41,325 bases of DNA from NCBI GenBank assembly GCA_020431405.1, contig JAGQIK010000705.1, forward strand, positions 1 through 41,325, given 5' to 3'. Below the pieces are notes generated by a model. That model worked only from the letters and a program-made list of their open reading frames with translations, made no database searches and was not told the DNA's origin. The DNA comes from Myxococcales bacterium. Lineage in GTDB: Bacteria; Myxococcota_A; Polyangia; GCA-2747355. Every line of letters starts with the position of its first letter. The first letter of the stretch is position 1. The translations under genes were made by a program, and so were the position numbers. Positions 15,935 through 24,352 of this stretch are shown piece after piece.

Positions 15935-16584
15935 CAGCGGATGCTGCCCAGCCCGCCCTGCTCGACGTAGTCCGATCCGCCCTGCGTGCCCGCCACCACG
16001 CCGACCACCACGCCGGCGGCGACGGCGGCGCCGATGGCCGTCCAGAACCACCAGCGCTTGTAGACCGGGCGGCTGCTCGCGCTGGCGTCGCCGTCGGCGG
16101 GGTTGTTCGGGTCTCCAGCCGGCGGCGGCGTCACGCCCGGCGGCGGCGTCGTCGCCGGCGGTGGCGTCACCAGCGCCTTGCGGCGCGCCTCTTCCTTGCG
16201 CTTCTTCTCGGCGATCAGCTGATCGATCTCGGCGACGAGGCGCTCGACTTGCGGGCGCAGCGTCGAGCGCTTCGGCGCCAGCTCGAGGAAGCGCTGGTAG
16301 TTGGCCTTGGCCTGCTCGAGATCGCCCGCCTGGCGGTAGCTCTGCGCCACGTTGATCAGAAAACGCGGCCGCGGGTCGGCCTTGTAGCCGGCCTCGAAGT
16401 GTTTGGCGGCCTCGGCGTACTTGCCATCGCGATAGGCCTGCTGCCCGGCGCGGAAGGCCTTACGCGCCGCGCGGCGCTGCTTGCGGCTGATGCGCCGCGC
16501 CGCGCTCTCGTGCGCGCTGACCGCGACAAAACCCGTGGCGAGCACCAGCACCAGCAGCGCGCGAGCGAGCCTACGAGCGATCAT
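15931..16584 (-). CDS. TPR protein with N-terminal signal and C-terminal membrane segment
   Basis: A 217-residue protein. The ATG at 16584 follows AAGGAC and starts a signal or anchor sequence (MIARRLARALLVLVLATGFV). Residues about 35-105 are tetratricopeptide repeats (AFRAGQQAYRDGKYAEAAKH, PRPRFLINVAQSYRQAGDLE, KANYQRFLELAP). A Lys/Glu helix and a Pro/Thr-rich linker (about 140-180) lead to YKRWWFWTAIGAAVAAG, a membrane segment preceded by the W-W-F-W belt common in myxobacterial envelope proteins. It probably sits in the periplasm anchored to the inner membrane. It begins 20 nt after the stop of the upstream Ser/Thr kinase and is likely in the same operon, which suggests a role in that signalling pathway; the partner is unknown. 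Confidence 0.75.
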   Translation of the reverse strand: MIARRLARALLVLVLATGFVAVSAHESAARRISRKQRRAARKAFRAGQQAYRDGKYAEAAKHFEAGYKADPRPRFLINVAQSYRQAGDLEQAKANYQRFLELAPKRSTLRPQVERLVAEIDQLIAEKKRKEEARRKALVTPPPATTPPPGVTPPPAGDPNNPADGDASASSRPVYKRWWFWTAIGAAVAAGVVVGVVAGTQGGSDYVEQGGLGSIRW

Positions 16585-16604
16585 CGACGATGTCCTTTGC
16601 CCTG

Positions 16605-18521
16605 CTACTTGTCGTTGGCATAGGGGTCCGCGAGCGCGCCGCCCTTGAGGTCGGGCACCGTGCGCTCGAGCTTGTAGTGAAGCTTGCGATCGCGGTCGGC
16701 GCGAAACACGCGCCACTGCGTCTTGTGCTTGGCCAGGTCGAGCCGCACGCGCACGCGCGTGCCGCGCGGCACCGTCGTCGACAGCGGCGTGCGTCCGCGC
16801 ACCCGCTTGCCGAAGTAGACCGTCGCGCCCGACGGTGTCGAAGCGATGCTGACCTGCACCATCGCCCCCGCCGCCGGCGCCGGCGTCGCGCGCTTGGTTC
16901 GCACCTGCGCGGCGCGTTTGGCCGGCGGCGTGCGCACCTTCGTCGTTCGCCGCACCACGCGTTTGCTTGGCGGCGCGCGCTTGGTAGGCGGCAGCGCGGC
17001 AGCGGTGCCACTCGCGCTGCCGTCGTCGGGATCGCGGTCGTCGGTGCGTACGCCGCTGCCCGTGCCGCTGCCGGCGGCGGCCGCGCTGCCGGACGCACTG
17101 CCGGACGCACTGCCGGACGTACTGCCCGGTGCGACGTCAGCGCTGCCACTGCCCGCCGCCGCACTGCCCGCGGCCGCACTGCCCGCGGCCGCACTGCCCG
17201 CGGCGGCACTGCCCGCGGCTGCGTTGTTCACCGCGCCGCCGCTGCCGCTACCGCTGCCGCCCGAGTTGGCGGCCATCGCGGAGCCAGAGCCCCCACCCGA
17301 AGCCGACGCCGTGCGCGTGGGTGGCTTGAGCAGCGCGTAGAGCGTGACTACCACGAGCGTCGCCAGCACCAACCCCGCGATGACCAGCGGCATCACCAGG
17401 CTGCGCTTGGGCGGCACGAGCTCGGCCTGCTCGCCCGCCGGCATCATCGTCACGCTCGCGCTCTGGCTGCGGCTGCCGCTCGGCTCGGCGCTCGCGCGGA
17501 AGCCCACGGCCGATGACGAGGCCGAGTTGGACGTGCTGCCGCTGCCTTCGCGCGGCGTGCTCGGCGTGCTGCGGTGCTGCTGCTGCTGCTGCATCAGCGG
17601 GCGCACCATCTGCGTCAGCTGCGTCGGCGCGAACGGCCGGAAGTGCAGAAAGCTCTCCAGCGCCTCGCTCATCTCCTCGGCGGTCTGGTAGCGGTCCTCC
17701 GGCTTGCGCGCGAGCGCGCGCGCGCAGATCTCGTTGAAGACCGCCGGCGCCTCGGGGCGAAACTCGGTGACGGGCGGCACGCGCGCTTTGACGACGTTGG
17801 TCAGCGTCAGGTAGTCGGTCTTGGCCTTGAAGAGCCGCCGGCCGGTGAGCATCTCCCAGAGGATGATGCCGGTAGCGAAGATGTCCGACTGCGCGGTGAC
17901 CGGACGCCCCTCCACCTGCTCGGGCGACATGTAGCTCCACTTGCCCTTGAGCGTGCCGGTGCGCGTGTCTTCGCGCTCGAGCGCTTCGACGGCCTTGGCG
18001 ATGCCGAAGTCGAGCAGCTTCACGCCGCCGTGCGCCGTGATCATCACGTTGGCCGGGCTGATGTCACGATGCACCAACCCCAGTCGCTGACCGCCGCGGC
18101 TGAGCTGATGCGCGTACTGCAGACCAGCGCAGACCTGCTGCACGATAAACGCCGCGGCCGCCGGCTCGACGGGGTTGCGCTTGCCGTGCGCGCGATTGAA
18201 GCGCAGCAGCGTGACGCCCTCGATGAACTCCATCGCGATGAAGTAGCGCCCCTCGACCGATCCGAAGTCGTAGATCTGGACGATGTTGGGGTGCTCGAGC
18301 AGCGCCGAGAGCTTGGCCTCGTCGATGAACATCTTGAGGAAGTGCTCGTCGCGCGCGAGGTCCGGCAGGATGCGCTTGATCACCATCTCGCGCTCGAACC
18401 CGCCCAGCCCGCGCAAGACGGCGCGGTGCACCGTGGCCATGCCCCCCTGCCCGATCTCCTCGAGCAGCTGGAACTTGCCAAACGGCTGCGGTGCAGCTGG
18501 TGGATGTTCGGCGGCGTGCAC
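16605..18521 (-). CDS. Membrane Ser/Thr protein kinase with repeat linker and PEGA domain
   Basis: The most likely start is GTG 18521, placed 5 nt after GAGG and just before the kinase core, giving 638 residues. GTG 18578 and TTG 18692 are in-frame alternatives, but the latter coincides with a likely -35 box. Residues 14-290 are a complete Hanks kinase: IGQGGMATVH loop, Lys49 in VIKR, HRDISPANV with Asp153, DFG (171-173) and MSPEQ. A linker with a poly-Gln run precedes one transmembrane helix (SLVMPLVIAGLVLATLVVVTLY). Outside are Gly/Ser/Ala repeats from tandem 12- and 15-bp DNA units, Lys/Arg/Pro-rich stretches and a PEGA-type beta domain (VSIASTPSGATVYFGKRVRG). PEGA domains are extracytoplasmic sensors or wall-binding modules. 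The downstream TPR gene follows after 20 nt. Confidence 0.88.
   Translation of the reverse strand: MHAAEHPPAAPQPFGKFQLLEEIGQGGMATVHRAVLRGLGGFEREMVIKRILPDLARDEHFLKMFIDEAKLSALLEHPNIVQIYDFGSVEGRYFIAMEFIEGVTLLRFNRAHGKRNPVEPAAAAFIVQQVCAGLQYAHQLSRGGQRLGLVHRDISPANVMITAHGGVKLLDFGIAKAVEALEREDTRTGTLKGKWSYMSPEQVEGRPVTAQSDIFATGIILWEMLTGRRLFKAKTDYLTLTNVVKARVPPVTEFRPEAPAVFNEICARALARKPEDRYQTAEEMSEALESFLHFRPFAPTQLTQMVRPLMQQQQQHRSTPSTPREGSGSTSNSASSSAVGFRASAEPSGSRSQSASVTMMPAGEQAELVPPKRSLVMPLVIAGLVLATLVVVTLYALLKPPTRTASASGGGSGSAMAANSGGSGSGSGGAVNNAAAGSAAAGSAAAGSAAAGSAAAGSGSADVAPGSTSGSASGSASGSAAAAGSGTGSGVRTDDRDPDDGSASGTAAALPPTKRAPPSKRVVRRTTKVRTPPAKRAAQVRTKRATPAPAAGAMVQVSIASTPSGATVYFGKRVRGRTPLSTTVPRGTRVRVRLDLAKHKTQWRVFRADRDRKLHYKLERTVPDLKGGALADPYANDK
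17146..17220 (-). repeat. Five 15-bp tandem repeats inside the PEGA kinase gene
   Basis: Units of GCACTGCCCGCGGCC repeat head to tail five times with one or two changes, encoding A-A-A-G-S blocks on the minus strand. A separate run of 12-bp units GCACTGCCGGAC precedes it (about 17093-17130) and encodes S-G-S-A blocks. Slippage could vary the length of the extracytoplasmic linker in steps of five residues without breaking the frame. Confidence 0.85.
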
Positions 18522-18662
18522 GACTTCCTCTACGTCTACGCCAGCCTCACTGGCGAAGACCCCTCGGCGATTCGACACACGTGCCCTGGCCGCCGCTTGG
18601 GTGGATCGCGACGCACCTATCCCCGCGCCGGCAAGGCGCACGTATGCACTCTTCCTGTACGG

Positions 18663-18692
18663 ATCATGCCCGACGGGGGATGCGCGAGTCAA
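18663..18692 (-). promoter_or_regulatory. Candidate sigma70-type promoter for the PEGA kinase
   Basis: On the minus strand TTGACT (18692-18687) and CATGAT (18668-18663) are 18 nt apart. The pair lies just after the stop of the upstream lipoprotein gene and about 140 bp before GTG 18521. Its position argues against the far upstream TTG start. Confidence 0.4.
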
Positions 18693-18708
18693 AGGTAAAG
18701 CATTGGAA

Positions 18709-21414
18709 TCAGGGCAAACGGAACGTTGCCTGCATCACGACCGAGCCCTCTGCGCCGCTCGAAACGGCCTCGCTGACGAGGTAATAGGCGCCGGCTGGCA
18801 GATTGCTCCACGTCAGCTTGCCCGCGCTCTGACCGTTGGTGGCCTTGCACGAGACGGGCGCAGCGTCGCAGGCGAAGCCGGTTCCCTTGTCGTTGAACAG
18901 CGCCAACACGTGGTTGCCGAACTGCGCGTAGTCGATCTCGAGCGTGCCCGCGGCGGGCAGCGCGAGGCCGACCACAGCGTCCTCGCCGCCGCCTAGCGCG
19001 CAGCTCGCCGAGTTGGAGTCGCCGGCGCCCGAGGTGGTGACGGCGACGCTCTTGGCGATGCCGGCAGGCAGCACGCCGAGCTTCTGATCCGGCGTGCAGG
19101 TCAAGCCCTGACAGAGCGGCTTGCTCGAGCAGTTGCTGTCCTGGCAGTCGATCTTGCCGTCGCCGTCGTCGTCGATGCCGTTGTTGCAGATCTCCTGCGC
19201 GGCGTCCGGCGTCGCCGAGAGGCTCAGCGAGACGGTGCCCTCGGCGCCCGGCTTGAAGCCCTCGACCACGAGGAAGTATTTGCCCGGCTGCAGGTTGGGC
19301 ATGATGAAGTTGCAGCCGAAGGGGCCATTCTTGAGGTCGGCGCAGTTGACCGGCGTCTTGTCGCACGGGTCGCGCGGCGCGCCCGCGGCGAAAAGACCGA
19401 GCACGTGATCGCCGGTCTGCGTGCACGAGATGTTGAGGCCCGAGACCTTGTCCAGCTCGAGGGCGATGACGGTGTCCTTGCCGCCGCCCAGCGCGCACGA
19501 GACGGTCTGATCGTTGTTGGCGGTGGTGGTGTTGACCGAGACGCTGACCGGCGGCGCGCCGTGCGTCAGCACGCCGACGTTCTTCTCGGCGGCGCAGACG
19601 GGCCCAGGGCAGCCAACGACGCCCGTGCAGTCAGGATCCATGCAGTCGGTGAGGCCATCGCCGTCGTCGTCGATGCCGTTGGCGCAAAGCTCGGGGCCGC
19701 GGTTGGCGAAGGCGCGAAACTCGACGCGCACGGTGCCTTCCTGACCGGGCGCCAGCGCGTCGACCACGTAGTAGTAGACGCCCTTCTTCACCGATCCGTA
19801 GCTCAGCTGGAAGCGACCGCGGTTGTTGGAGTCGAAGCACGAGCCCTTGTCGGCCGTGCAGACCGTGCCGGGGCCCGCGTCCTCGTGCAGGCCGAAGACG
19901 TGGTAGCCGCTCTGGTCGACGCTCACCGCGAGGCCGCCCGCCTGCGGCATCACGACGCGGATCACGCGCTCTTTGCCGCCGCCCGCCGCGCAGGTCTCCT
20001 CGACGTTGTTGGCGCCGGTGCTGGTGTCGACGTTGGCGACCTTGCTCGGGCCGTTGATCACCAGCGCGCCGAGGTTGACGTCCACCTGGCAGATCTGCGA
20101 CTGGCAGCCGGGGTCGAGCGCGCAGTCGAGGTCGGCGCAGTCGGTGGCGCCGTCCTGGTCGTCATCGATGCCGTTGTTGCAGACCTCTTTGCCGGCGGGC
20201 GTGCCGGTGCTGAGCGTGACCTCGATCTGACCTTCGAGCGACTTCGCGAAGGCTTCGGCGATCAGGTAGTACTCGCCGGCCTGCAGGTTGGGCACCGAGA
20301 AGGAGCCGCTGTTTTTCGACTGCGGATCGAAGCAGCCGCGCGAGTTGGCGTTGCAGGCCTCGCCCGTGCCGGCGCGAAACAGCGACAGCACGTGGTCGCC
20401 GCTCTTCTGCACGTAGCTCAGCTTGACGTCGGCGGGCGCGTCGAGCTCGAAGCGCGCGACGAGCTCGCCGCCGCCCGGCACGGCGCACGGCGAGGTATAG
20501 ACGTCTTTCTGGTTGGTGGTGGTCAGCGTACGCGTCACCGACGCGCCGCTCGCCTTGATTGTGCCGAAGTCCACGCTCGGCTTGCACAGCAACGACTGGC
20601 AAGACGGATCGTTGAGGCAGTCGGGATCGTCGCAGTCCACCGCGCCGTCGAGATCGTCGTCGAGCTGGTTGCCGCAGATCTCTTTGCCCGGGGTGCAGAT
20701 CGGCAGCCCACTGCAGTCGCTGTCCTTGCAGTCGATGTCGCCGTCGGAGTCGTCGTCGATGCCGTTGTTGCAGACCTCGGCGCCGGGCTGGCGGCAGCTC
20801 GGGTGCTTGAAGCAGTCGGGGTCTTGGCAGTCGACGAGGCCGTCGTTGTCGTCGTCGACCTTGTTCTCGCAGCGCTCGCGGCCAGCGGCGCAATTGGCGG
20901 CGCCGTTGCAATCGTTGTCGTCGCAGTCGACCAGGCCGTCGCCATCGTCATCGAGGCCGTTGGTGCAGTTTTCGGGATCCTTCATGTTGCAGATCGGCTG
21001 GCCGAAGCAGTTGGGATCGGCGCAGTCGACGAGCCCGTCGCCGTCGTCGTCGCGCTTGTTGTCACAGATCTCGACGCCGGGGATGCAGCGCTCGTCGTTG
21101 CGACAGTCGCTGTCGGCGCAGTCGATCAGCCCGTCTCCGTCGTCATCGACGCCGTTGCCGCACAGCTCGAAGCCGGGATTGCGGCAGCTGGGATCCGAAA
21201 AGCAGTCGGGGTCGGCGCAGTCGGACAACCCGTCGCCGTCGTCGTCGCGACCGTTGCTGCAGATCTCGCGACCGCCGTCGCCGTCGGGGCCGCTGTCGGT
21301 GCCGTTGCCGAAGACGTGCGTGCGGCCACAGGCGGCCAGCAGCAAGAGCGACAGCAGGAGGGGGAAGATGGCGTGAGGAGGGATGGCGTTAATAGTGAAA
21401 CGGTTGGTCGTCAC
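18709..21414 (-). CDS. Large lipoprotein with ten D-D-D-x-D-G metal-binding repeats and four beta domains
   Basis: A 901-residue protein starting at GTG 21414, with a signal peptide ending in lipobox LLAAC (Cys29). After it come seven tandem units of about 32 residues with the pattern C-x-N-x(2)-D-D-D-x-D-G-x(3)-D-C-x-D-x-D/N-C (about residues 50-275). Then four similar beta-rich modules alternate with three more such units. Each module has G-G-G-(E/K), a GDHVL-like strand, a Cys pair and an L-x-(A/P)-G-x-Y-Y/F-L-V strand, resembling pre-peptidase C-terminal domains. The Asp-rich repeats are the MopE-type putative metal-binding motif frequent in Myxococcota and probably bind calcium, with paired cysteines as disulfides. 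It is likely displayed at the outer membrane. No catalytic site is seen. Confidence 0.85.
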   Translation of the reverse strand: MTTNRFTINAIPPHAIFPLLLSLLLLAACGRTHVFGNGTDSGPDGDGGREICSNGRDDDGDGLSDCADPDCFSDPSCRNPGFELCGNGVDDDGDGLIDCADSDCRNDERCIPGVEICDNKRDDDGDGLVDCADPNCFGQPICNMKDPENCTNGLDDDGDGLVDCDDNDCNGAANCAAGRERCENKVDDDNDGLVDCQDPDCFKHPSCRQPGAEVCNNGIDDDSDGDIDCKDSDCSGLPICTPGKEICGNQLDDDLDGAVDCDDPDCLNDPSCQSLLCKPSVDFGTIKASGASVTRTLTTTNQKDVYTSPCAVPGGGELVARFELDAPADVKLSYVQKSGDHVLSLFRAGTGEACNANSRGCFDPQSKNSGSFSVPNLQAGEYYLIAEAFAKSLEGQIEVTLSTGTPAGKEVCNNGIDDDQDGATDCADLDCALDPGCQSQICQVDVNLGALVINGPSKVANVDTSTGANNVEETCAAGGGKERVIRVVMPQAGGLAVSVDQSGYHVFGLHEDAGPGTVCTADKGSCFDSNNRGRFQLSYGSVKKGVYYYVVDALAPGQEGTVRVEFRAFANRGPELCANGIDDDGDGLTDCMDPDCTGVVGCPGPVCAAEKNVGVLTHGAPPVSVSVNTTTANNDQTVSCALGGGKDTVIALELDKVSGLNISCTQTGDHVLGLFAAGAPRDPCDKTPVNCADLKNGPFGCNFIMPNLQPGKYFLVVEGFKPGAEGTVSLSLSATPDAAQEICNNGIDDDGDGKIDCQDSNCSSKPLCQGLTCTPDQKLGVLPAGIAKSVAVTTSGAGDSNSASCALGGGEDAVVGLALPAAGTLEIDYAQFGNHVLALFNDKGTGFACDAAPVSCKATNGQSAGKLTWSNLPAGAYYLVSEAVSSGAEGSVVMQATFRLP

Positions 21415-21520
21415 GGCTGCTCACCGAAGCAATAAATGATCCACCAGGTATCGCACAGAACATCGCATTTGGACGAACGAGACATCCTGCGGCCTTGCAG
21501 CCGTTAATGCCCTAACACCC

Positions 21521-21560
21521 GTGCCACGCGCCATGACATTGGTGGCAGGGCGCGCGGCAC
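21521..21560 (-). terminator. Strong hairpin after the NamZ-nadD-DUF2520 operon
   Basis: GTGCC-A-CGCGCC (21521-21532) pairs with GGCGCG-C-GGCAC (21549-21560), 11 pairs with one mismatch, starting 13 nt after the stop of the DUF2520 gene. No T-run follows on the minus strand, so termination could be Rho-assisted or of the GC-stem type. Confidence 0.5.
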
Positions 21561-21573
21561 AGCATCGAGCAGA

Positions 21574-22479
21574 CTACGCCGCGCCGTCGGCTGCTGGCTT
21601 CAAGAGCTCTTGAAGGCTCGCGATATCTTCGACATCGGGCGGATCCGCGCTCGCGCGCGCCAACTCCAGCGCGGCGAGGCTCGCCGCCCGATAGAGAGGC
21701 AGGATCCTGGGAAACTGTTGCGCCAGCGACTCGAGGTGTCGAGAAACTGTCCCTCGGTCGCCACGGCGAACGGGGCCCGTCAGCGCACCGATCGGTCCCA
21801 GCGTGGCGACATTGTCCACGGTGCTGCGGATCAGAGGTAACAGCGCCGCGAGGCCATCGCTGACGCCGGCCGACTCGAGCAGCGCCGCGGCTTCGCCCCA
21901 CAGCGCCACCGCGAGGTTGCTCGCGGTCACCGCCGCCGCGTGGTAGCGCACCATCTGCTCGGCCTCGAGCTCGAGCGCGTGCGCGCCGAGGCGTGACACC
22001 AGCGCGCGCGCCAGCTGCCGCGCCGGCTCGTCGCCTTCGACGCCAAAGTAGACCTCGCCGAGCACGCGGCGCGCCTGCGCGAGGGTCGAGACGGCGGCGA
22101 GGGGATGCAACGTTCCGCGCGCCAGCTCGGCGGGCGCCTCGGCGAGCGCGCGCGCTGCCGGCGTGGCGCCGCTCACGTGAAGCACGACCGGGGCGCGCTC
22201 GAGCAGACGCGCCCCCGCACGACAGACCTCGGCGACCACGTCGTCGCGCACGGCGATGATCGTGGCGTCGGCGGCGAGCGAGGCCGCCGGCTCGGCGTCA
22301 TCATCGAGCGCGCCCGAGCGACAGGGCCGCCCGATCGCGGCGCTCGAAGCGGCCGCGCGCGCGGCGCTGCGCGTCCACAGATCGACGATCTCGCAGCCGG
22401 CCTCCTCGAGCAGCGCCGCCAGCGCGCTGCCCACGCGGCCCGCGCCGAGGATCCGCAGGCGCGGCGCGCTAGGAGCCAC
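21574..22479 (-). CDS. DUF2520-type Rossmann-fold protein (ProC/PanE-like)
   Basis: A 301-residue protein with a GTG start inside the end of nadD (11-bp overlap). Residues 8-20 give the dinucleotide-binding loop ILGAGRVGSALAA. The second half has the DUF2520 signature: HPLAAVSTLAQARRVLG, YFGVEGD, EQMVRYHAAAVTASNLAVAL, DGLAALLPL and GPIGALTGPVRRGD. Overall it looks like an NAD(P)-dependent beta-hydroxyacid or ketopantoate-type reductase, but no substrate is established for the family. It is the last gene of a minus-strand operon with nadD and a NamZ-like gene, so it is translationally coupled to NAD synthesis. Confidence 0.85.
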   Translation of the reverse strand: MAPSAPRLRILGAGRVGSALAALLEEAGCEIVDLWTRSAARAAASSAAIGRPCRSGALDDDAEPAASLAADATIIAVRDDVVAEVCRAGARLLERAPVVLHVSGATPAARALAEAPAELARGTLHPLAAVSTLAQARRVLGEVYFGVEGDEPARQLARALVSRLGAHALELEAEQMVRYHAAAVTASNLAVALWGEAAALLESAGVSDGLAALLPLIRSTVDNVATLGPIGALTGPVRRGDRGTVSRHLESLAQQFPRILPLYRAASLAALELARASADPPDVEDIASLQELLKPAADGAA

Positions 22480-23044
22480 GCCGGTCGCAGCCGTAGAGGC
22501 CGTGCGCGACGATGTAGTCGTGGACCGCTGCCGGCAGCAGGTGCTCGACGGGGCGCCCGTCGGCGAGCCGCGATCGCACCTCGGTGCTGCTGATGTCGGG
22601 CAGTGTGATCACGTCGCGTCCCGCGTCGTAGCCGACGCGACCGAAGACGAGCACGTCCACGCGGCGCTCGATTTCCGGCCAGCGGTACCACTCGTCGGTC
22701 TCGCCGAGGATGTCGGCGCCGATAACGAGCGCCAAGCGGCGGCCCGGCTGGTCTGCCTCGATGCGCTCGACAGTGCGCAGCGTGCGGCTCGGCTCGCCCA
22801 GCTCGCGCTCGATCTCGCTGACGCGCACGCGCGGCCCGAGCTCGGCGACCGCGGCGCGACACATGGCGACGCGGTGCTCGAACGGCTCGAGCGCCTTGCC
22901 CAGCGCGTGGCGGTAGCACGGGATGACCCACAGCTCGTCGGCCTGACGCGTCGAGAGCACGGCCATCGCCAGCATCTGGTGCGCGAGGTGCGGCGGGTTG
23001 AAGCTGCCGCCGAGCAGCGCCAAGCGTCGTCCGCTGCCGCTCAT
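22469..23044 (-). CDS. nadD: Nicotinate-nucleotide adenylyltransferase
   Basis: NadD transfers AMP from ATP to nicotinate mononucleotide to make deamido-NAD, a shared step of de novo and salvage NAD synthesis. The 191-residue protein has the nucleotidyltransferase loop GGSFNPPHLAH (12-22, the HxGH-type motif as H-L-A-H) and the ISSTEVR motif (151-157). It also has the VIGADILGETDEWYRWPEI block of the family. Size is normal. The ATG at 23044 overlaps the stop of the upstream NamZ-like gene by 4 bp (ATGA). In many genomes nadD neighbours obgE, proAB or rsfS; here it sits with a muramidase-like gene instead. Confidence 0.94.
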   Translation of the reverse strand: MSGSGRRLALLGGSFNPPHLAHQMLAMAVLSTRQADELWVIPCYRHALGKALEPFEHRVAMCRAAVAELGPRVRVSEIERELGEPSRTLRTVERIEADQPGRRLALVIGADILGETDEWYRWPEIERRVDVLVFGRVGYDAGRDVITLPDISSTEVRSRLADGRPVEHLLPAAVHDYIVAHGLYGCDRRGS

Positions 23045-24276
23045 CGCCCTACTCCATCGTTATCCGCTCGATGGTCGTCGGCGTAGAGCAGGTGCGCGCG
23101 CCGGCGCTCGGCGAAGCGCGCTTCGCTGTCACGCCACGGCGCGCACAGCGCGTCGAGCGCGAGGTTGGCCTCGATGCCCTCGCGCAGCCACGCGCCGCCG
23201 GCGAGCAGGTCGATGGCGGGCCGATCGCTGACGAACTCGTAGGGCGCCGCGCGCCAAGCGAAGCGCTCGTCGAGCGCAGCTTGGCCCACGCCGCCGCTCA
23301 GCTCGGCCGCGGCGAGCATCACCGCGACGCCGCAGCGCAGCGGCGCGAAGCGCGCGCGGTCGGTGACGTGGATCTGCACCCCGCCGCACACGGTGCCGCT
23401 GTGCTTCTGGAAGGTGGGCTGGAAGGACAGCGCGCGAAAACGCACGCCCTCGAGCTCGAAGCGCGTCAACCGCTCGGCGAAGGCGCGTCCATCGAGATAA
23501 GGCGCGCCGACGATCTCGAAGGGCCGCGTAGTCCCGCGCCCCTCGCTGAGATTGGTGCCCTCGTAGAGGCAGCCGCCCGGGTAGACCAGCGCGGTCTCGA
23601 GCGTCGGCATGTTCGGCGAGGGCATGACCCACGGCAGGTCGAGCTCGTCGAACAGCGCGGCGCGGCGCCACGCCTGCATGGTGATGACCTCGAGCTCGAC
23701 GTCGATGGTGCGCTCGGCGCGGCACAGCGACGCGATCTCGCCGGCGGTCAGCCCGTGGCGCACGGGCATGTCGTGCAGGCCGACAAACGAGATGCAGGGC
23801 GGCTCGATGCCCGGCCCTTCGATGGCGCGCCCACCGAGCGGGTTGGGCCGGTCGAGCACCCACACCGCCACGCCCGCGCGCGCGCAGGCCTGCATCGCCA
23901 GCACCATCGTCCAGACGTAGGTGTAGTAGCGGCTGCCGACGTCCTGCAGGTCGACGAGCAACAGGTCGAGGCCGTCGAGGCTGCCCGGCGGCGGCGAGAG
24001 GCTCGCCTCGTCGCTGCCGTAGAGGCTGATCAGCTCGATGTCGCGCGGCGCGCCGCGCCGGGCAGCGGCGACGGCGACCATGTCCTGCGCCGCGCCGTCG
24101 AGCCCGTGCTCGGGGCCGAAGAGCCGGTGCGGCGTCGCGCCGCGCGCGAGCAGCGCGTCGAGCGCGTGCTCGAGCCGCGAGCTGACCGAGGCGGCGTGGC
24201 AGAGCAGGCCGAAGCGACGCCCGCGCAGCGTGTCGATGCGCTCGTCGAGCAGCTGATCGAGACCACAGCGCGTCAC
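23041..24276 (-). CDS. DUF1343 / NamZ-type exo-beta-N-acetylmuramidase
   Basis: A 411-residue protein from GTG 24276. An in-frame extension to 24408 would run into the preceding gene and is rejected. Family blocks are GRRFGLLCHAASVSS (19-33), the conserved RLFGPEHGLDG (51-61), LLLVDLQDVGSRYYTYVWTM, VWVLDRPNPLGG, LPWVMPSPNMPTLETALVYPG and EGTNLSEGRGTTRPFE. DUF1343 proteins include NamZ/YbbC, which removes terminal N-acetylmuramic acid from muropeptides during wall recycling. There is no signal peptide, so this copy probably acts in the cytoplasm. It is coupled to nadD by a 4-bp overlap. Other recycling genes (murQ, nagZ, amgK) are not visible here. Confidence 0.88.
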   Translation of the reverse strand: MTRCGLDQLLDERIDTLRGRRFGLLCHAASVSSRLEHALDALLARGATPHRLFGPEHGLDGAAQDMVAVAAARRGAPRDIELISLYGSDEASLSPPPGSLDGLDLLLVDLQDVGSRYYTYVWTMVLAMQACARAGVAVWVLDRPNPLGGRAIEGPGIEPPCISFVGLHDMPVRHGLTAGEIASLCRAERTIDVELEVITMQAWRRAALFDELDLPWVMPSPNMPTLETALVYPGGCLYEGTNLSEGRGTTRPFEIVGAPYLDGRAFAERLTRFELEGVRFRALSFQPTFQKHSGTVCGGVQIHVTDRARFAPLRCGVAVMLAAAELSGGVGQAALDERFAWRAAPYEFVSDRPAIDLLAGGAWLREGIEANLALDALCAPWRDSEARFAERRRAHLLYADDHRADNDGVGR

Positions 24277-24280
24277 GGCA

Positions 24281-24325
24281 TTGCCGGGTGGATAAGTGCC
24301 GGGTGGACGATTGCCGGCTGGAAGG
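24281..24325 (-). repeat. Three imperfect 15-bp tandem repeats before the NamZ-like gene
   Basis: Units TTGCCGGGTGGATAA, GTGCCGGGTGGACGA and TTGCCGGCTGGAAGG follow each other in the gap just upstream of GTG 24276. The first contains TTATCCACC on the minus strand, a near DnaA-box. The repeats may be a binding-site array or a slippage product. No ribosome binding site is clear here. Confidence 0.65.
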
Positions 24326-24352
24326 CTAGCGGGCGGTGAAGCCCAGCGGGCC

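Noticed and set aside
14129-15970. 613-aa frame overlapping the Clp-like gene
   Set aside because: Arg/Pro/Ala-rich shifted frame of the AAA+ gene with no motifs.
16590-17516. Long plus-strand frame opposite the PEGA kinase
   Set aside because: It mirrors the real minus-strand gene, has Arg/Ala-dominated composition and no motif; GC-rich coding DNA yields such open frames.
18522-18692. Longer start for the PEGA kinase (TTG 18692)
   Set aside because: The TTG lies in a likely -35 box, while GTG 18521 has a good ribosome binding site directly before the kinase domain.
19405-21435. 676-aa plus-strand frame opposite the metal-binding lipoprotein
   Set aside because: It is the antisense of repeated D-D-D-G-D-G codons, giving Val/Ala/Asp-rich sequence without domains; the minus-strand frame has a signal peptide and conserved repeats.
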